In this document: one piece after another, positions 36,169 through 44,413 of the stretch
Layout of the letters: the number at the start of each line of letters is the position of its first letter
Position numbering within the stretch: the stretch's first letter is position 1
Assembly: GCF_026627505.1 (NCBI RefSeq)
Contig: NZ_JAPNLK010000031.1
Coordinates: forward strand, 1-64,000
Origin: Streptomyces sp. H27-H5
GTDB lineage: Bacteria > Actinomycetota > Actinomycetes > Streptomycetales > Streptomycetaceae
DNA length: 64,000 nt
Direction of reading: 5' to 3'
Notes under the pieces: generated by a model
Database searches by the model: none
The model's input: only the letters and a program-made list of their open reading frames with translations
Told to the model about the DNA's origin: nothing
Made by a program: the position numbers and the translations under genes

Positions 36169-36519
36169 ATGAGCGGATCGACCGGAGCGGACGCGTCGCA
36201 CGGCCCCCTGGGGTACCAACACGCCTCGGGGGCGGCCTGGGTGGTCGAGGCACGCGGGGAGTTGGACCTCGAAACGCTCCCTCCCCTGGAAGCGGCCCTC
36301 AGTCAGGCCGCGGCCTCCCACCACATCGTGATCCTGGACGCGCGGGGCGTTTCCTTCGCGGATTCCACGTGCCTGAGCGTGCTGCTGCGCGTGCGGCAAC
36401 TCACCGACCTGCGGATCGCCGCGCCCTCCCGGCAACTCGGCCGGCTGCTGGAGGTCACCGGTGCGGACCAGGTGGTCACCGTCCACCCCGACCTCGCCGC
36501 CGCGATGCGCCAGACCTGA
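36169..36519 (+). CDS. STAS-domain anti-anti-sigma factor
   Basis: A 116-aa single STAS domain of the SpoIIAA/RsbV/BldG type. The phosphorylatable serine is Ser66 in VSFADSTCLSVLL, after the beta-strand HHIVILDARG. Unphosphorylated forms bind an anti-sigma kinase and free the sigma factor. GGGAG is eight bases before ATG 36169. A second STAS gene is convergent 23 bases away, sharing a perfect palindromic terminator. Partner kinase and phosphatase candidates lie at 57-58 kb and a SigB-type factor at 60 kb, but pairing cannot be decided from sequence. Confidence 0.9.
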   Translation: MSGSTGADASHGPLGYQHASGAAWVVEARGELDLETLPPLEAALSQAAASHHIVILDARGVSFADSTCLSVLLRVRQLTDLRIAAPSRQLGRLLEVTGADQVVTVHPDLAAAMRQT

Positions 36520-36545
36520 GCCGCCGCCCCCGGGGCGGCGGCTCA
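36517..36545. terminator. Perfect palindromic bidirectional terminator spanning both stop codons
   Basis: A 29-base perfect palindrome (14-bp arms around a single C) lies between two convergent STAS genes. Its first three bases are the TGA of the plus-strand gene and its last three the TGA of the minus-strand gene, so the symmetry includes both stops. Confidence 0.85.
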
Positions 36546-36872
36546 CATGGCGCGCGCCTCGTCCACGCCGTCGGTGATGGTGAACAACGCGCGCGCCTCG
36601 GTGAGTTCCAGGAGCCGGTCCAGCCGGGGCGGTATGGGTCCGGCGAGGACCAGGCGGCCGCTGCGCAGCAGGATCACCATGTGGTTGAGCAGCGAGGAAT
36701 CCGCGAACGTGACCTTGCGGACGTCCAACACGATCCGCCGCAGGGACGGATCGGCGACGGCTGCCGCACTGGCCGCGGTCAGCGGTCCCAGGGTGTCCTG
36801 ATCGAACTCCCCCACGCACGCGATCACACGGACCCCGCCGTCGTCCGGCAGCACCACCACGCCTTGCTCCAC
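36543..36872 (-). CDS. STAS-domain anti-anti-sigma factor
   Basis: A 109-aa STAS protein. The conserved phosphorylation region is KVTFADSSLLNHM with Asp58 and Ser59/Ser60 after RRIVLDVR. The start is GTG 36872, with AAGGGG six bases upstream; the frame stays open 15 codons further without support. It is only loosely similar to the convergent STAS gene, so the two are paralogues of different branches rather than a recent tandem copy. Presumed role: antagonist of an anti-sigma kinase in partner switching. Confidence 0.88.
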   Translation of the reverse strand: MEQGVVVLPDDGGVRVIACVGEFDQDTLGPLTAASAAAVADPSLRRIVLDVRKVTFADSSLLNHMVILLRSGRLVLAGPIPPRLDRLLELTEARALFTITDGVDEARAM

Positions 36873-37028
36873 CTGCGACCCCTTAACGCGCCGGATCCCG
36901 GTCGCTCCACACGACAAGCCGTCCGCTGCCCGCTTCCGGGCAGCGCGTCCGGTGCGAGGCTACCCCGGCCGACGGAATCGTGAACCGGCCGGCCGGGCCG
37001 CGTGTCGCCGGTGCCCGGGATGGCGGCG

Positions 37029-37376
37029 TCAGCCCTGGTCGCGACCGTAGTAGTCGGCGACCCGGCTCCGGTAGGCGGCGTCCCCGCGGTGCTTGTCCTT
37101 GTCGTACTCGGGTGCGTTCTTGATCTGTTCCCTGGTACGGCTCACCCGGATCTTCTCCCCCTCCATGTCCACGCGCTCGATCGTCCCCGCGGGCAGGAGG
37201 ACCTCCTTGCCGAAGATCCACGGCCCGGTGTCCACGACGATGTACGAGGACCCGACGTCCTCGGTGTGCGAGTCGACCTTGCCGATGTGACCGTCGGCGG
37301 CCTCCACCTTGAAGCCGATCAGCACGGCGCCGACCGGGTAGCGGGAATCGGGGCCGTAGCTCCACAGTTCGGACAT
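37029..37376 (-). CDS. PRC-barrel domain protein
   Basis: A 115-aa protein with a PRC-barrel-like beta domain: VGAVLIGFKVEAADGHIGKV, SYIVVDTGPWIFGKEVLLPA and IERVDMEGEKIRVSRTR. The charged C-terminus (YDKDKHRGDAAYRSRVADYY) is typical of Streptomyces stress-related PRC proteins. AAAGAGGATCC stands before ATG 37376. It lies 131 bases downstream of the PoxB-like gene on the same strand and may be read from its own promoter. Binding partner unknown. Confidence 0.82.
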   Translation of the reverse strand: MSELWSYGPDSRYPVGAVLIGFKVEAADGHIGKVDSHTEDVGSSYIVVDTGPWIFGKEVLLPAGTIERVDMEGEKIRVSRTREQIKNAPEYDKDKHRGDAAYRSRVADYYGRDQG

Positions 37377-37507
37377 GGATCCTCTTTCCTGGTCGCCCCT
37401 CACGCCGAGGGGACGCGGCCATGTTTCCCGGCCGGGGCTCCCGCCAGAGGGCCGCGTACGGCACCTGCGGCGTGAGTCACCCGGACGGCCCCGCGAGGTC
37501 CGCGGGA

Positions 37508-39235
37508 TCAGCTTTCGCGGCTCGGGAGGATCTCCTTGACCTTGGCGATGGCGTAGCCCCACCCCTGGCTCACGGTCGGTTTGCCCGGCACGGCCACTTC
37601 CTCGGGGTTGGTCAACACGTCCAGCAGGACGGGGCCCGGGGTCTCGAACGCCCGGCGCACGCTGTCGTGGAGATCGTCCGGGTCGGTGACACGGATGCCG
37701 GTGATGCCGAGCGCGGTGGCCACGGCCGCGAAGTCGGGGTTGTCGAGTTCCGTGCCGAACTCGGGAAGGCCCGCCTGCTCCTGTTCGAGTTTGACCATGC
37801 CGAGGCGTCGGTTGTCGAAGACGACGAGCTTCACCGGCAACCGGTACGTCTTGATCGTCATGAGGTCGCCCAGCAGCATGCTCAGTCCGCCGTCACCGCA
37901 GAAGGCGACGATCTGGCGGTCGGGCGCCCAGAGCTGGGCCCCGAGCGCCTGGGGCATGGCGTTGGCCATCGAGCCGAGGTTGTAGGAGCCGATCAGGCGC
38001 CTGTCGCCGCGCATCGTCACGAACCGGGAGAGCCAGACCGTGGCCATGCCGGTGTCGGAGGTGAAGACGGCGTCCTCGTCGGCGTACCGGTCCACCGCGG
38101 CGGCCAGGGCCTCGGGCCGGATCTCGTGGTCGCGGTTGTCCAGCGCCGCCCGCAATTTACCCGTCCAGCGGTGCTCGTGGGCGGGGTCGGCCAGGCGCTG
38201 CTGGCCTTCCTCCCAGCGGGTGAAGCGGTCCCGGGCGTCGTCGAGGTGCGTACGGTCGGGGACGTGGTTCAGCAGCGGGAGCAGGGCGCGCAGCGTGGCG
38301 CCCACGTCGCCGGCGAGGCCCACGTCCACGGGCACCCGGCGTCCCAGGTGTTCCTCGCGGGTGTCGATCTGGACGACCTTGCAGTCCTTCGGGTACCAGT
38401 CGCGGTAGGGGAAGTCGGTGCCCAGCATGAGGAGGGCGTCGCCGCTGTCGAGGGCGTGGGAGGCGGCGGGGTTGCCGATCAGTCCGGTCTGGCCGACCTG
38501 GAAGGCGTTGTCGTCCTCGAAGCCCTCCTTCGCCTTCAGCGTGAGGACCATGGGGGCGGAGAGCAGCTCGGCGGTCCCGAGCACCTCGGTACGGGCGTCG
38601 CGGGCCCCTCGTCCCACCAGCAGGGTGACGCGGGAGGCGGCGTTGAGGAGTGCGGCGGCCTCGGCGAGCGCCGGGTCGTCGGGGCGGGTGACGGCGCGGT
38701 CGAGGGCGAAGCGCGTGGGACGGTCCTCGGTCAGTTCCCGGTCCCCCAGGTCGCCGGGGACGGTCAGCACGGCCACCCCGCCCTGGCTGACGGCGGCGCG
38801 TACGGCGGACTCCAGCATCCGGGGCATCTGGTCCGGGGAGGTGACGGTCGCCCGGTAGACGGCCACGTCACGGAAGAGCAGGTCGTTGTCGACTTCCTGG
38901 AAGTAGTCGCTGCCGATCTCCGCGAGGGGCACCTGGCCGCATATCGCGAGGACGGGAGCGTGGCTCTTGGCGGCGTCGTAGAGCCCGTTGAGGAGGTGCA
39001 CGGAGCCGGGGCCCACCGTGCCCATGCACACGCCGAGGGTGCCGGAGAGCTGGGATTGCGCCCCGGCGGCGAAGGCGGCGGCCTCCTCGTGGCGGCAGCC
39101 GACCCAGCTCAGGTCGTCGGTGGTGCGGATGGCGTCGGTCAGCGGGTTGAGGGCGTCCCCGACGACCCCGAAGACGTGCCGGACGCCCAGGTCCTTGAGT
39201 GCGTCGACGATCACGTGGGCGACGGTGCGTGCCAC
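37508..39235 (-). CDS. Thiamine-diphosphate enzyme of the pyruvate oxidase/dehydrogenase (PoxB) type
   Basis: A 575-aa ThDP-dependent enzyme that decarboxylates pyruvate, probably to acetate with electron transfer to quinone. The N-terminal catalytic glutamate is in GCRHEEAAAFAAGA (about residue 50); the ThDP/Mg motif is GDGGLSMLLGDLMTIKTY; MLGTDFPYRDWYPK and VVQIDTREEHLG lie in the central domain. The C-terminal extension EEVAVPGKPTVSQGWGYAIA resembles PoxB's membrane-binding tail. GTG 39235 is chosen because AAGGGG lies seven bases upstream and the ThDP fold starts directly (ARTVAHVIVDAL). It is the second gene after an FMN glutamate-synthase-like protein, 64 bases apart. Together with phosphoketolase at 61 kb it suggests acetate-forming overflow metabolism. 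Confidence 0.88.
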   Translation of the reverse strand: MARTVAHVIVDALKDLGVRHVFGVVGDALNPLTDAIRTTDDLSWVGCRHEEAAAFAAGAQSQLSGTLGVCMGTVGPGSVHLLNGLYDAAKSHAPVLAICGQVPLAEIGSDYFQEVDNDLLFRDVAVYRATVTSPDQMPRMLESAVRAAVSQGGVAVLTVPGDLGDRELTEDRPTRFALDRAVTRPDDPALAEAAALLNAASRVTLLVGRGARDARTEVLGTAELLSAPMVLTLKAKEGFEDDNAFQVGQTGLIGNPAASHALDSGDALLMLGTDFPYRDWYPKDCKVVQIDTREEHLGRRVPVDVGLAGDVGATLRALLPLLNHVPDRTHLDDARDRFTRWEEGQQRLADPAHEHRWTGKLRAALDNRDHEIRPEALAAAVDRYADEDAVFTSDTGMATVWLSRFVTMRGDRRLIGSYNLGSMANAMPQALGAQLWAPDRQIVAFCGDGGLSMLLGDLMTIKTYRLPVKLVVFDNRRLGMVKLEQEQAGLPEFGTELDNPDFAAVATALGITGIRVTDPDDLHDSVRRAFETPGPVLLDVLTNPEEVAVPGKPTVSQGWGYAIAKVKEILPSRES

Positions 39236-39299
39236 AGGAGTGCCCCTTCGGTCGGGTACGGCCCTCGGTGCGAGTGCCGGGTCGGTGGGTGGTGCCGGG

Positions 39300-40883
39300 T
39301 CAGTGGGTGAAGCGGTCCGCGTCGGCCGCCCGCCAGTCGGATGCCCAGCCCTCGGGCGCTGATGCGAGAAGTTGTCCGGGGGTGAGCCATTCGTGGAGTT
39401 CCGCGTAGGAACGCACGGTGTGCGGGTCCACCCGTTGCAGCAGTTGGTGCGGGCGCAGCCCGGACGGCTCGTCCACACCCATCGCCGCCATGATCTGGAG
39501 GGCGCTCTTGACGGTGGCCTCCTGGTAGCGCTCGACGCGCTGCGACTTGTCCCCGACGTCGACCGCGCGGGCCCGCCGCTCGTCCTGGGTGGCGACTCCG
39601 ACGGGGCAGGTGTTCGTGTGGCAGCGCTGCGCCTGGATGCAACCGATGGCGAACATCATGGCGCGGGCGGCATTGGTGTAGTCGGCGCCCTGGAGGAGTC
39701 GTTTGACGAGGTCGCTCCCGGTGGCGACCTTGCCCGCGGCGCCGATCCGGATCCGGTCGCGGAGCCCGACGCCCACGAGGGCGTTGTGGACGGCCATCAG
39801 TCCTTCCCCGAGCGGCAGGCCCACGTTGTCGGCGAACTCCAGTGGCGCCGCGCCCGTACCGCCCTCCGCGCCGTCCACGACGATGAAGTCGGGTGTGGTG
39901 TCCTCCTCCAGCATGGCCTTGCACACGGCGAGGAACTCGCGGCGCGACCCGACGCACAGTTTGAACCCGACGGGCTTGCCGCCGGCCAGCTCACGCATCC
40001 GGGCGAGGAAGCGCACCAGCTCGCGGGGGGTGGAGTAGACGCGGTGGAAGGGCGGCGAGATCACCGTCTCGCCCTGGGGGACACCGCGCACCTCGGCTAT
40101 CTCCGCGTTCACCTTGGCGCCCGGCAGCACCCCGCCGATGCCGGGCTTGGCGCCCTGACTGATCTTCAGCGACACGCATTTGACGTTGTCGTGCGCGGCC
40201 TTCTCCGCGAACTGCCGTTCGTCGAAGTCCCCGTCGTCCGTCCGGCAGCCGAAGTAGCCGGTGCCGATCTCCCAGACGAGGTCCCCGCCGGGGCGCAGGT
40301 GGTACTCGGACAGACCGCCCTCGCCGGTGTCGTGGGCGAAGCCGCCGCGCCGGGCACCCGTGTTGAGGGCGAGTACGGCGTTGGCGGACAGCGAACCGAA
40401 GCTCATGGCCGAGACGTTGAGCAGGGCCATGTCGTAGGGCCGGGTGCAGTCGGGGCCGCCGATCCGGACCCGGGGCGCGTCGGTGCGCACCGGCCGGGGG
40501 GCCATGGACGGGGTGAGGTACTCGCTGCCGGACAGGTAGAGGTCGCGTTCGGTGCCGAACGGCTCCTCCGCGTCGGTGCCCTTGGCGCGCTCGTAGACGA
40601 TGCTGCGCGTGTCGCGGTCGAAGGGGCGGCCGTCGAAGTTCCGCTCGATGAAGTACTGCTGGAGTTCCGGCCGCAGCGACTCCAGCGCGTAGCGCAGGTG
40701 CCCGAGCAGCGGGTAGTTCCGCAGCAGGGAATGCCGGCGCTGCACCAGGTCGTGGACGGCCACCGCGGCGAACGGGAGCAGCGGGACGGCCACCGCCCAC
40801 CACCACGGCGAGACCAGGACGGCGGCGACGCAGGCACCCGCCGCGAACGTGGCGAGCAGGGCCACCAGAAGTATCTTCAGCAC
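39300..40883 (-). CDS. Membrane-anchored FMN-binding glutamate-synthase-like protein
   Basis: A 527-aa protein homologous to the FMN-binding (beta/alpha)8 domain of glutamate synthase. Two N-terminal helices (ILLVALLATFAAGACVAAVL and WWWAVAVPLLPFAAVAV, residues 3-45) anchor it. The core shows MSFGSLSANAVLALN, VKCVSLKISQGAKPGIGG, VVDGAEGGTGAAPLEF, the FMN region IRIGAAGKVATGSDLVKRL and a [3Fe-4S]-type cluster CIQAQRCHTNTCPVGVATQ. There is no glutaminase domain, so it cannot use glutamine alone and its substrate is unknown. GTG 40883 starts the first helix; its ribosome site is weak. It is divergent from the exporter at 40989 and probably cotranscribed with the PoxB-like gene. Confidence 0.88.
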   Translation of the reverse strand: MLKILLVALLATFAAGACVAAVLVSPWWWAVAVPLLPFAAVAVHDLVQRRHSLLRNYPLLGHLRYALESLRPELQQYFIERNFDGRPFDRDTRSIVYERAKGTDAEEPFGTERDLYLSGSEYLTPSMAPRPVRTDAPRVRIGGPDCTRPYDMALLNVSAMSFGSLSANAVLALNTGARRGGFAHDTGEGGLSEYHLRPGGDLVWEIGTGYFGCRTDDGDFDERQFAEKAAHDNVKCVSLKISQGAKPGIGGVLPGAKVNAEIAEVRGVPQGETVISPPFHRVYSTPRELVRFLARMRELAGGKPVGFKLCVGSRREFLAVCKAMLEEDTTPDFIVVDGAEGGTGAAPLEFADNVGLPLGEGLMAVHNALVGVGLRDRIRIGAAGKVATGSDLVKRLLQGADYTNAARAMMFAIGCIQAQRCHTNTCPVGVATQDERRARAVDVGDKSQRVERYQEATVKSALQIMAAMGVDEPSGLRPHQLLQRVDPHTVRSYAELHEWLTPGQLLASAPEGWASDWRAADADRFTH

Positions 40884-40988
40884 GTCGGCCGTGTGTCCCG
40901 AAGCCCGACCGTCAACCCCCTTTCGCACCGCGATGACCGTCACGTTTGCCGCGACCCGGCAGGGCATACGGCACGTCGGAGGTGACGG

Positions 40989-42143
40989 ATGCCCGAGTGG
41001 AACAAGCTGCCCGGAGCCGTGAGGACGACGTGCACGGAGGTCGCCGGACGTGTCCGGCGGGGGGTGCTTCATCAGGGGAGCGAGCGCGACGTCCTGGTGC
41101 TGGGAGCGAAGACCGTGGTGGCGGCCATGGCGGCGTGGATGTTGGCCCGGCACTTCCTGCCGGCCGCGGTGGCCACGTTCGCCCCGTTCACCGCGCTGGT
41201 GGCACTCCAGACGACGGTGTACCGCTCCGTGCGGCACTGCGCGCAGTACCTGATCGCGATGACGGTCGGCGCGGCCCTCGCCGCTTCGCTGGCGGCCACC
41301 GCCGGCATCCACGGCTGGACCTTCGGCCTGCTCACCCTCGCCGCCCTCACGCTCGGCCGCGTCCGGCGCCTGGGCGAACAGGGCACCCAGGTGGCGATCG
41401 TGGGCTTCTTCGCCTTCTCCTCCGGACAGGGCCGGATCGACTACATCGGCCATCTCGTCGCTTCCGTCGTGATCGGCGCGCTCTGCGGGCTCACGGCCCA
41501 CCTCGTCCTCGCACCCGCCCGGCACACCCGCCACCGGCAGGAGGCCGTGGCCGACCTGTACGAGGGCGTCCGCAGGCGCGTCGACGTCCTGGCCGACACG
41601 ATCGAGTCCGAGAACCCGGACGCGGCCCGCGTGGAGCAGTTGCGCCACGACTGGCGGCGGCTGGCGGCGGACGCCGATCGGATCCGGCACGCCATCGACG
41701 CCGAGACGGAGAACGGCCGGCTCAACCCGCGCCGGAGCATCGCCGGCGCGGCGCAGGCACTCCCCCGGGCCCAGGAGGCGGTCGACGTGGCCCAGCGCGG
41801 CCTCGACCACGTCCGGTCCATCAGTCGCGGCCTCCACTACGCCCTCGACAACGGCGAACTGGACGCCGTCCCGGCTTCGTTCCGCACGGCCTACGCGTCC
41901 TTGTTGCGCACGGTGGCCGGCGCCCTGGAGCACATCGGCCGGACCGTCCGGACCGAGCCCCGGCTGCTCGGTGAGATCCTCGACCGGACGACCGCCGAGT
42001 TCGACCACGCCCAGAAGCAGGCCCTGAACACCCCCGACACCGATCCGGCGGTCTTCACCCTTCAGGGCACGCTGCTCACCGACGCTGGCCGGCTGGTCGC
42101 CGAACTCCGCCGGGGACACCGGGTACTCGACCGGACGGCCTGA
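40989..42143 (+). CDS. FUSC/aromatic-acid-exporter-family membrane protein
   Basis: A 384-aa protein with an N-terminal membrane domain of about five or six helices (residues 35-175; AVATFAPFTALVALQTTVYR is the family core) and a long helical cytoplasmic domain (about 180-384) with coiled-coil potential. This matches the FUSC/ArAE family, thought to export aromatic acids or related compounds. GGAGGTGACGG immediately precedes ATG 40989. It is divergently transcribed from the glutamate-synthase-like gene, 105 bases away. Substrate unknown. Confidence 0.85.
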   Translation: MPEWNKLPGAVRTTCTEVAGRVRRGVLHQGSERDVLVLGAKTVVAAMAAWMLARHFLPAAVATFAPFTALVALQTTVYRSVRHCAQYLIAMTVGAALAASLAATAGIHGWTFGLLTLAALTLGRVRRLGEQGTQVAIVGFFAFSSGQGRIDYIGHLVASVVIGALCGLTAHLVLAPARHTRHRQEAVADLYEGVRRRVDVLADTIESENPDAARVEQLRHDWRRLAADADRIRHAIDAETENGRLNPRRSIAGAAQALPRAQEAVDVAQRGLDHVRSISRGLHYALDNGELDAVPASFRTAYASLLRTVAGALEHIGRTVRTEPRLLGEILDRTTAEFDHAQKQALNTPDTDPAVFTLQGTLLTDAGRLVAELRRGHRVLDRTA

Positions 42144-42193
42144 GACGGGCGACACGGGTCGGGCGTCGGGGGCGCGGGCGTCGGTCGGACCGG

Positions 42194-42394
42194 CTACTCG
42201 CCCTTCCGGGCGGGCTTCGCGGGTCCCGGCTTGGGGCGCGGCGTGTCGCCGTTCGACGGGTCGGTCTCGCCGGACGTGTCCTTCCCGGTGCCGGGAAGGA
42301 CCGCCTCCTCCGCCTCCTCCCGGGCCTGCGGGTCGCCGCTCTCCCCGGGTGCCTGCGACGGAGGGGTGGGCCTGGTGGGTTCGTTCGCGGTCAT
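42194..42394 (-). CDS. Small disordered hypothetical protein
   Basis: A 66-aa peptide made almost entirely of Pro, Glu, Gly, Lys, Asp and Thr, predicted to be unstructured, with a basic end PKPGPAKPARKGE. AGGAGC stands before ATG 42394. It lies 60 bases after the DUF5709 gene on the same strand. Similar short, low-complexity proteins are common in Streptomyces; no function can be assigned. Confidence 0.55.
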   Translation of the reverse strand: MTANEPTRPTPPSQAPGESGDPQAREEAEEAVLPGTGKDTSGETDPSNGDTPRPKPGPAKPARKGE

Positions 42395-42454
42395 GGCGTG
42401 TGCTCCTGGTCTCTCGTGGGGGTTCTCTGCCGGCGGGAGTCGGGTGCCGCAGGG

Positions 42455-42913
42455 CTACCGCGGCTCCTCCTCCGGGTCCTCGATGACGTGCACGGCGGCT
42501 TCCTCGGCCGAGGCCGCGCCGGCGTCGATGCCCACGTCGTGGGCGAGGACGTTGTTCTCCCGCGGGGAGTCCGTGGCGGGGGCCAGGCGGCCTGCGCGGG
42601 CGTCGCCCGCCTGCGGGTCGACGGGCTCGCCCTCCCCGCCGTCGAGGTCTCCGATGCCGTCCCCGGCCGGGGGCTGCACGTCGGGGACCTCCCGGGCGAG
42701 GCGCTCGTCGAGGCTCTCGCCCTGCTGCTGTTCCTCGCCTGTGGTGGCGTGGTGATCGCTGGCGTACGGCCGCTCCGGCGGCGAGTACCCCTGGTCGAGC
42801 CGGGCGTCGGTGTCGGGCTCCCCGACGCTCTGGTCCATGTCCGGCTCCTCGGAACGCTCGTCCTCGGGCTGGGGCTGGTAGACGTCGTCGCCGCGGGCGT
42901 CGGATTCGCTCAT
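42455..42913 (-). CDS. DUF5709-family protein
   Basis: A 152-aa hydrophilic, acidic protein. The family markers are DDVYQPQPEDE near the start, LDQGYSPPERPYASD in the middle and GESLDERLAREVPDV, followed by an Ala/Glu-rich region ending HVIEDPEEEPR. GAGGAGAGGA precedes ATG 42913. DUF5709 proteins are abundant in Streptomyces and often stress-associated; no biochemical function is known to me. It is divergent from a small leaderless-looking gene at 43056. Confidence 0.85.
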   Translation of the reverse strand: MSESDARGDDVYQPQPEDERSEEPDMDQSVGEPDTDARLDQGYSPPERPYASDHHATTGEEQQQGESLDERLAREVPDVQPPAGDGIGDLDGGEGEPVDPQAGDARAGRLAPATDSPRENNVLAHDVGIDAGAASAEEAAVHVIEDPEEEPR

Positions 42914-43055
42914 GAGCACGTCCTCTCCTCGATGTGCCGCCCGCTCGGGGCGGCGCTGCCGTTCCCTGGGGCGCCTCCCCAATAATCGGGCGATCACGCA
43001 GGCCGACCTGCCCCGGTTGTACCGCGGGCCCGGGAGTGTGGTCGTATCGGCTGTC

Positions 43056-43274
43056 ATGAACCACGACCTCCGCACAGACGACTTTCCCGACGCCGACGGC
43101 GACGGTCGGCGCGAGCGGGCCCGCAGGACGGTCGCCTCCCACGCCACCGACCCGGACGACTACATCGCCCTGCTGAGCGCCCTGGATCTCCACACCGACG
43201 GGGACGCGCGACGGACCGCGCGCACCTGCGCCCGCTCCGGTCGGCGCCCGGACCGGGCCACCCGTTCGGAGTAG
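43056..43274 (+). CDS. Small hypothetical protein, possibly leaderless
   Basis: A 72-aa polar protein beginning MNHDLRTDDFP, with a helical core ARRTVASHATDPDDYIALLS followed by LDLHT, and a basic end. The core resembles short Streptomyces proteins that occur near stress regulators, but I cannot name a family. No Shine-Dalgarno is visible; TTGTAC (about 43017) and CGTATC (about 43044) could form a promoter that starts transcription at the ATG. A CCGGGG/CCCCGG hairpin follows near 43280. Confidence 0.5.
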   Translation: MNHDLRTDDFPDADGDGRRERARRTVASHATDPDDYIALLSALDLHTDGDARRTARTCARSGRRPDRATRSE

Positions 43275-43467
43275 ACGGGTCGCCGGGGGTGATGCCCCGG
43301 TCACACAGCGGCTCCGGCCGTCCGAGGGCCCCGGCGGACGTCCCCGTACCGCTCCGACCGGTTGCGGCGGCACGGCTCAGGGTGCGCTCTGGAGGGGGGC
43401 ACGGGGTGAGCGCGGAACAACGAGGTTGCCGCGCGCCGCGTGCCGAACCGCACTGGAGGATTCACCG

Positions 43468-44310
43468 ATGAGCGCTGGAAACGGTTTCCTGAGCACCGAG
43501 CAGCTGTTGACCCTGACGGCCTACGACGCCGACGGGGAGAAGATCGGCAGCATCGGTCAGGTCTACCGCGACGACGCGACGGGCCGGCCGGAATGGGTCA
43601 CCGTCAAGACCGGCTGGTTCGGCATGAAGGAGTCGTTCGTTCCCCTCGCGGGCGCCCGCAGCGACGGCGAGGGCCTGCACGTCCCGCACGCCAAGGACGT
43701 CGTCAAGGACGCCCCGAGGGTCGACGCCGACCAACACCTCGACTCCGACGAGGAGCACAGGCTCTACCGGCACTACGGCCTGTCCCCCGCGGCCTCCCAC
43801 GGCAACGGGAACGGCAACGGGAAGGCCAAGGGCAACGGGAAGGCCCACCGCACCTCCGTGGACGCCCCCGGCATCGCCACGGGGACGTACGTCGACGACC
43901 GGGGTGAGGGCCGCGGCAAGGACGAGCTGGTCCGCTCCGAGGAGCGGCTGCGCGTGGGGACCACGAACGAGGAGGTCGGGCGCGCCCGACTGAAGAAGGT
44001 CGTCGTCACCGAGAACGTCACCACCACCGTCCCCGTCAGCCACGAGGAGGTCCGTGTCGTACGCGAACCCGTCCGCGAGGGGGAGCGGGTGCGCGGCGGC
44101 GCCATCGGCGAGGCCGAGACGGAGGTGACCCTGCACGCCGAGCGCGCGGTGACCCGCAAGGAGGCCGTGCCCGTCGAGCGCGTGCGCCTGGAGACGGAGC
44201 GGGTCACGGAGCAGCAGGAGGTCTCCGACACCGTCCGCAGGGAGCAGGTCCGCTACGAGCAGGGCGGGGACGCCCGTCGGGGTGGGGGCGGGAAGGGCTC
44301 GCGCCGCTGA
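43468..44310 (+). CDS. PRC-barrel and DUF2382 (YsnF/AvaK-type) protein
   Basis: A 280-aa protein. An N-terminal PRC-barrel (about 10-80) has LTAYDADGEKIGSIGQVYRD, EWVTVKTGWFGMKESFVPL and VDADQHLDSDEEHRLYRHYG. A low-complexity Gly/Asn/Lys linker (HGNGNGNGKAKGNGKAH) leads to the DUF2382 domain (about 155-265) with RSEERLRVGTTNEEVGRARL, TTTVPVSHEEVRVVREPV and ERVTEQQEVSDTVRREQV. GGAGGA lies seven bases before ATG 43468. Proteins of this type are stress-induced in many bacteria. It ends at a 43-base perfect palindrome that also serves the convergent transporter. Confidence 0.9.
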   Translation: MSAGNGFLSTEQLLTLTAYDADGEKIGSIGQVYRDDATGRPEWVTVKTGWFGMKESFVPLAGARSDGEGLHVPHAKDVVKDAPRVDADQHLDSDEEHRLYRHYGLSPAASHGNGNGNGKAKGNGKAHRTSVDAPGIATGTYVDDRGEGRGKDELVRSEERLRVGTTNEEVGRARLKKVVVTENVTTTVPVSHEEVRVVREPVREGERVRGGAIGEAETEVTLHAERAVTRKEAVPVERVRLETERVTEQQEVSDTVRREQVRYEQGGDARRGGGGKGSRR

Positions 44311-44338
44311 CGCGAGACGCCCGGCGCCCGAACGGCGC

Positions 44339-44381
44339 GGAAAGGCTGGTACCGCTTCGTCGAAGCGGTACCAGCCTTTCC
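44339..44381. terminator. Long perfect palindrome, bidirectional terminator
   Basis: Two 21-base arms are perfectly complementary around a single T, with a CTTCGTCGAAG tip. On both sides it sits about 30 bases from the stop codons of convergent genes. The arms end in GGAAAGG / CCTTTCC, giving a short T-rich run in both directions. Confidence 0.92.
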
Positions 44382-44413
44382 TTGTCCCGAAGGGCGCAGA
44401 GCGGAGCCGGGCG

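Noticed and set aside
40884..43373. Upstream in-frame extension of the glutamate-synthase-like gene
   Set aside because: It would cross the divergent exporter and two small genes; the first membrane helix starts right after GTG 40883 and the extension has no homology-like content.
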